DNA of 64,000 nucleotides from Onchocerca lupi (lineage: Eukaryota > Nematoda > Chromadorea > Rhabditida > Onchocercidae), in NCBI GenBank assembly GCA_028564675.1, contig JAOVVO010000004.1, positions 1-64,000 of the forward strand, written 5' to 3'. The translations under genes and the position numbers were made by a program. The notes under the pieces are model-generated. The model worked only from the letters and a program-made list of their open reading frames with translations, did not search any database and was not told the origin of the DNA. Every line of letters starts with the position of its first letter. Position 1 is the first letter of the stretch. This document shows, in pieces, positions 61,001 through 64,000 of this stretch.

Positions 61001-64000
61001 ATTTTTATTTTCTTATAAATAGCAGAAATATGTTTGAGTAGGTATAATGAATAAGTTAATGGCAGTTCATGTCATTCACTGTTAATGTATCTGATAAAAA
61101 TGTAGCATTTACCTGTTATTGGTTACTGTCATCTTCTGCGATTTTTATATTTATGAAAGCATAAAAATATTCCCTATTCTCCAAAGAAAAATTTGATCTT
61201 TTAACTGTTTTCCGTTTCAGACGTTTAAACTCATTGTATGATCCAAAAAATGCATGTGTTATACATATGTCATATGGCCCCTTATCAATTTTTGAAATTA
61301 CCACTAGTGAACGACAACAATTATTGAGACGTAAGACATTTTTTCCTTTAAAGCAAGCTGCTTTGAGATTTTTTAAACAAAAGATCTATATGAAAAATTT
61401 TTTTTTATTCACAGTAGTTTGGATTTTTGATCTTTCTTAGTTTTTGACGATTAAGTTATTTTGTTTCTTCTTTGTATTAGTTTCTCATTCGCCCGTTCTT
61501 CATTGTATTCATTACATTGTTTTATTTCTCATCTTCTAAACTTATGTTCCCCAAAATTGTTAATTTCAGCGATTGATTTATACTCATCATCGACGGCTCG
61601 AAATTTATCTGATGATCCAGGAACTCATGCCCGTGCCTTCCTTTGTGATGTTACAGAAAAAGTGCAAGTTTTTACTCTCATTCTATTTCTTGCTAAGTGA
61701 ACAATACTACTATTTCAAAAAAGTTCACAAAGTATGAAACTTCTTTTCAGGCAAACTTTAATTGGATATTTTGCAAGTAAAGCAGCCAAGCAGTTATTTT
61801 CTGATTCAGAGATTGGCAGTTGGGTATTATTTCTTTCATGTCACCTCACTTTTGTTCCAGATTTCCGTTTGCGATTTTGGTTAAGAAGAACTTGGTATGT
61901 TTATGTTGACTGCAATTAAACATCGCAATAAAGCACTTCTGCTATCAAAAAACATAGACTTAATTTTTGAGTATTTTTGATAGATGAATACAATAACAGC
62001 TCATTAATAGTAAATTTCTTTAAGGAAACCATTTTTATGTGCATGTCCGGAAATTGCATATCACAATGTAAGACCGTTATTGCTGATAGTGGTTGAAGAA
62101 TTGAGCAAGCGGCTGCAAAGTAAATGGGAGCAACTTGCAGTTTCCGAATGCTGTTAGTTTCTTTAATATATCTTGTCTTCATTTAATTTTCTCGACTTTT
62201 CAGCCGTTAACCGATTGATCTTTTTTCTAAATTAATCGTCTGTAAACGTTAGCCTTTTACAGGTAAAGAATATATTAAATTTATGAAAACTTTTTTATCA
62301 TCGAAGGGAATTCGAGTCCCAAATTCAAAAACTTTTTCTCGAAGTGCTACTTAAGTTCTTTTTTTTTTTTTTTTTTTATTACTGAAATTTGTTGAATGAT
62401 TCCTTCAGAGCTTTAAAAACTATTGTTAATTATATTGCTTACAGTAGAAGATGATGAATCTTGTCAAGAACAGCTTTTAAATGAACATATGGCTTGTATT
62501 TTGACGCGGGAATGCGTAATTCTTTTGCGAGATTTATTCGGCATTTCGGATGCAAGTAAGAAATTTATAAAAGATTCTACTGTTAATTAATTCTTGCGAT
62601 ATTTTTCTTTCAGAACATGTTTAATATATGGTTGTTGCCCGTTAAAGAATCTTATTGCAGGTGACAAAATCGAGGAGATATCCTTTATAAAAAACTGTTT
62701 TTTGAAAGACGAGGTCCGTTATTTATTATCGTCCAGAATTTTGATAACTTTTATATCTGTAATTTGTTCAGAAATTTTTATCGACACAATTCCAGCGTCA
62801 GTGCTAAAAATAGAACCACTTTATAAAGTTTAATTGTAATCATTTTACATATGCATTATTTTCTTATTGGTTTTTTGTTGGCTGTGAATCATATTTTGAA
62901 TGATAGCTCTTCTATTTCTATCGACAAACTTAAATATAGAACTGACCTCTATTTAGAAATATTTTTTTCAGGAAGTAATCGGAAAAATCGTTTTGTGCAT
63001 ATTTTTTTGCTTAACTTATCGCGATTCAACTTCAGTTGCTCGAATAATACCTGTTTGTAAGAATGCCATCGAAAATGTTCGTTCTAAAACTGTCTCATTT
63101 TTAAAATATGGATTTACTGTTCGAATCTTTTCTTTCACAGTTTTCATCTAAAAACTAAAAAATAGTGTTTCATTAGGTCTTTCAAAATAAATTTTCTATT
63201 GCATTATTTTTCAGTTAAATGAAAGATGTACTGAAGAAATGGCTGTCTTCATGCTTGTACAAAGTATCCAGAGCTTACAAATTCATGGATCGGATGAATC
63301 AACTGTCACTCATCTCCTATCTCTTGTCTTTTTTATTTACTCATTTCTGGTGAGTTAGCTATTTCATCGATATTTTAGATAAGTACGAATATAATTTATC
63401 TCTCATAATTAATCTCTTGCATAATAACTCGTCATTCAACAAGTTATGCATATGTTTTCCAAGTTAATCCTTTTGTGTCGATGTGTTTGTTTGTATGTAT
63501 ATGTATGTTTCTATATTTGGTAGTTCTTTGAGCTTTCAAATTTTATCCAAATTGTTTAATAGAGAAGCGGGGAGCGCATGAAGGATATCAAGTTTTTTAT
63601 TTAACATACATTTCAAAACTGTGTTCTTTCTCTTGGCTATAAGTTTGGACTTTCAGAAAGATGATCTTGTAAAGTTCTCATAAGTGAACTAGACACAAAA
63701 TTATTTATATCAATTACCTAGGAAAGTTCTATTACTATTAAAACTTTCGATAAACAAAAAACAAACGAAAAACACAAATATTTTTTACAGAAAGATCGAT
63801 TCTCCAGTCTGTCGCAAGTACTGCAACAAGTGCCGGGGTGTTCTGTAGAAGATGTACAAAGACTGGATCAGCGAATTGCATCTATGAAGTGTAGCAAAGA
63901 CTTTACAAATGAAAAAATGAAGAGAGAAGTTATGAAAAAGTTACTACGAACTGTGATAGCGGCTAGTTTCTTATCATTTTTACGAGACGAAAGTTCCGCC
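55053..64000 (+). CDS. xpo5: Exportin-5 (XPO5), 3' end beyond the window
   Basis: An importin-beta family, RanGTP-dependent exporter; in animals XPO5 carries pre-microRNAs and other structured RNAs to the cytoplasm. Exons: 55053-55148, 55850-55971, 56218-56401, 56523-56718, 56985-57133, 57290-57402, 57952-58123, 58351-58567, 58731-58850, 59175-59257, 59360-59518, 59687-59800, 59968-60158, 60295-60403, 60563-60684, 61221-61330, 61570-61663, 61751-61894, 62025-62152, 62445-62555, 62661-62713, 62972-63076, 63215-63349, 63791-64000+. That is at least 1079 aa against 1204 in human. Collinear similarity to XPO5 includes EWPQNWPELFDELE (120-133), LFGDVPM (273-279), a YPSQND...DDDNDF block (389-411), PDFRLRFWLRR near 820 and the LQIHG block near 985. 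Weaker points: the donor of exon 14 (gtcatt), the ends of exons 21 and 22, and AAG acceptors before exons 2 and 19. No frame-disrupting change is seen. Confidence 0.93.
60445..60578 (+). repeat. Tandem duplication of a 3' splice site in exportin-5
   Basis: Copy 1 (60445-60515) and copy 2 (60516-60578) both contain ctcatctca, ttttcaaattatag and the exon start tttcgagcaca. The two acceptor AGs are exactly 63 bases apart. Use of the second (exon from 60563) keeps the conserved frame; use of the first would add 21 codons, the last being TAG. Confidence 0.85.
61664..61750 (+). other. Probable GC-AG intron in exportin-5
   Basis: Phase agreement between the exons ending at 61663 and starting at 61751 requires the donor GT|gcaagt, the usual form of a GC-AG donor. 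The nearby GT dinucleotides would lead to an in-frame stop after the acceptor ttcttttcag. The joined protein (VTEKV then QTLIGYF) continues the exportin-5 similarity. Confidence 0.7.

Noticed and set aside
62305..62322. A tRNA-like T-arm (gggaattcgagtccc)
   Set aside because: No matching acceptor, D or anticodon arms upstream, and the surrounding sequence is AT-rich intron of exportin-5.
43972..64000. AGS-3 and exportin-5 as a trans-spliced operon
   Set aside because: Same strand, but about 1 kb apart with a poly(A) signal and a probable own acceptor; the spacing is larger than usual in nematode operons. Not excluded, only unsupported.

Overview
This window looks like nuclear DNA of a parasitic nematode, most likely a filarial (clade III, Onchocercidae) worm. 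It is roughly 70% A+T. Genes are cut into many short exons by small AT-rich introns that usually end in a TTTCAG-like 3' splice site. Several genes have such a site a few bases before the start codon, as expected for spliced-leader trans-splicing. No bacterial operons, CRISPR array, rRNA or convincing tRNA was seen. The species cannot be named from this sequence alone.

Layout. (1) 1-26 kb is gene-poor. It holds a divergent tetraspanin (+, about 1962-4069), a probable small secreted cysteine peptide (-, about 10965-11221), a decayed BEL/Pao retroelement gag (-, about 20.2-21.1 kb), three copies of a dispersed hairpin-headed repeat (18.3, 18.7 and 24.9 kb), microsatellites and a few GC-richer islands of unknown meaning. 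(2) 26009-31164 (-) is a complete 13-exon gene for a fatty-acid transport protein/very-long-chain acyl-CoA synthetase (SLC27/FATP family; 632 aa). (3) 31.2-37.3 kb has no recognisable gene. (4) 37307-43349 (-) is a complete 14-exon USP16/USP45-type ubiquitin-specific protease (759 aa). (5) 43972-54003 (+) is a complete 13-exon LGN/Pins/AGS-3 gene (TPR repeats plus four GoLoco motifs; 739 aa). It is divergent from the USP gene across a short, GC-richer, probably bidirectional promoter. (6) 55053 to the window end (+) is an exportin-5 gene in 24 exons (at least 1079 aa), cut by the window edge just before its C-terminus.

Exon models were built by hand from splice signals, reading-phase agreement at every junction, and remembered family motifs. 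For the FATP, USP and AGS-3 genes every exon phase closes without a frameshift, which is strong internal support.

The most noteworthy item is the exportin-5 gene. Caenorhabditis elegans, the reference nematode, is reported to lack this pre-microRNA/tRNA exporter, so an intact copy here bears on how small-RNA export works in parasitic nematodes. Other points of interest are a 63-bp tandem duplication of a 3' splice site inside that gene which would poison its own reading frame, a GC-AG intron, a three-codon uORF overlapping its start, and a long near-perfect hairpin in a USP intron.
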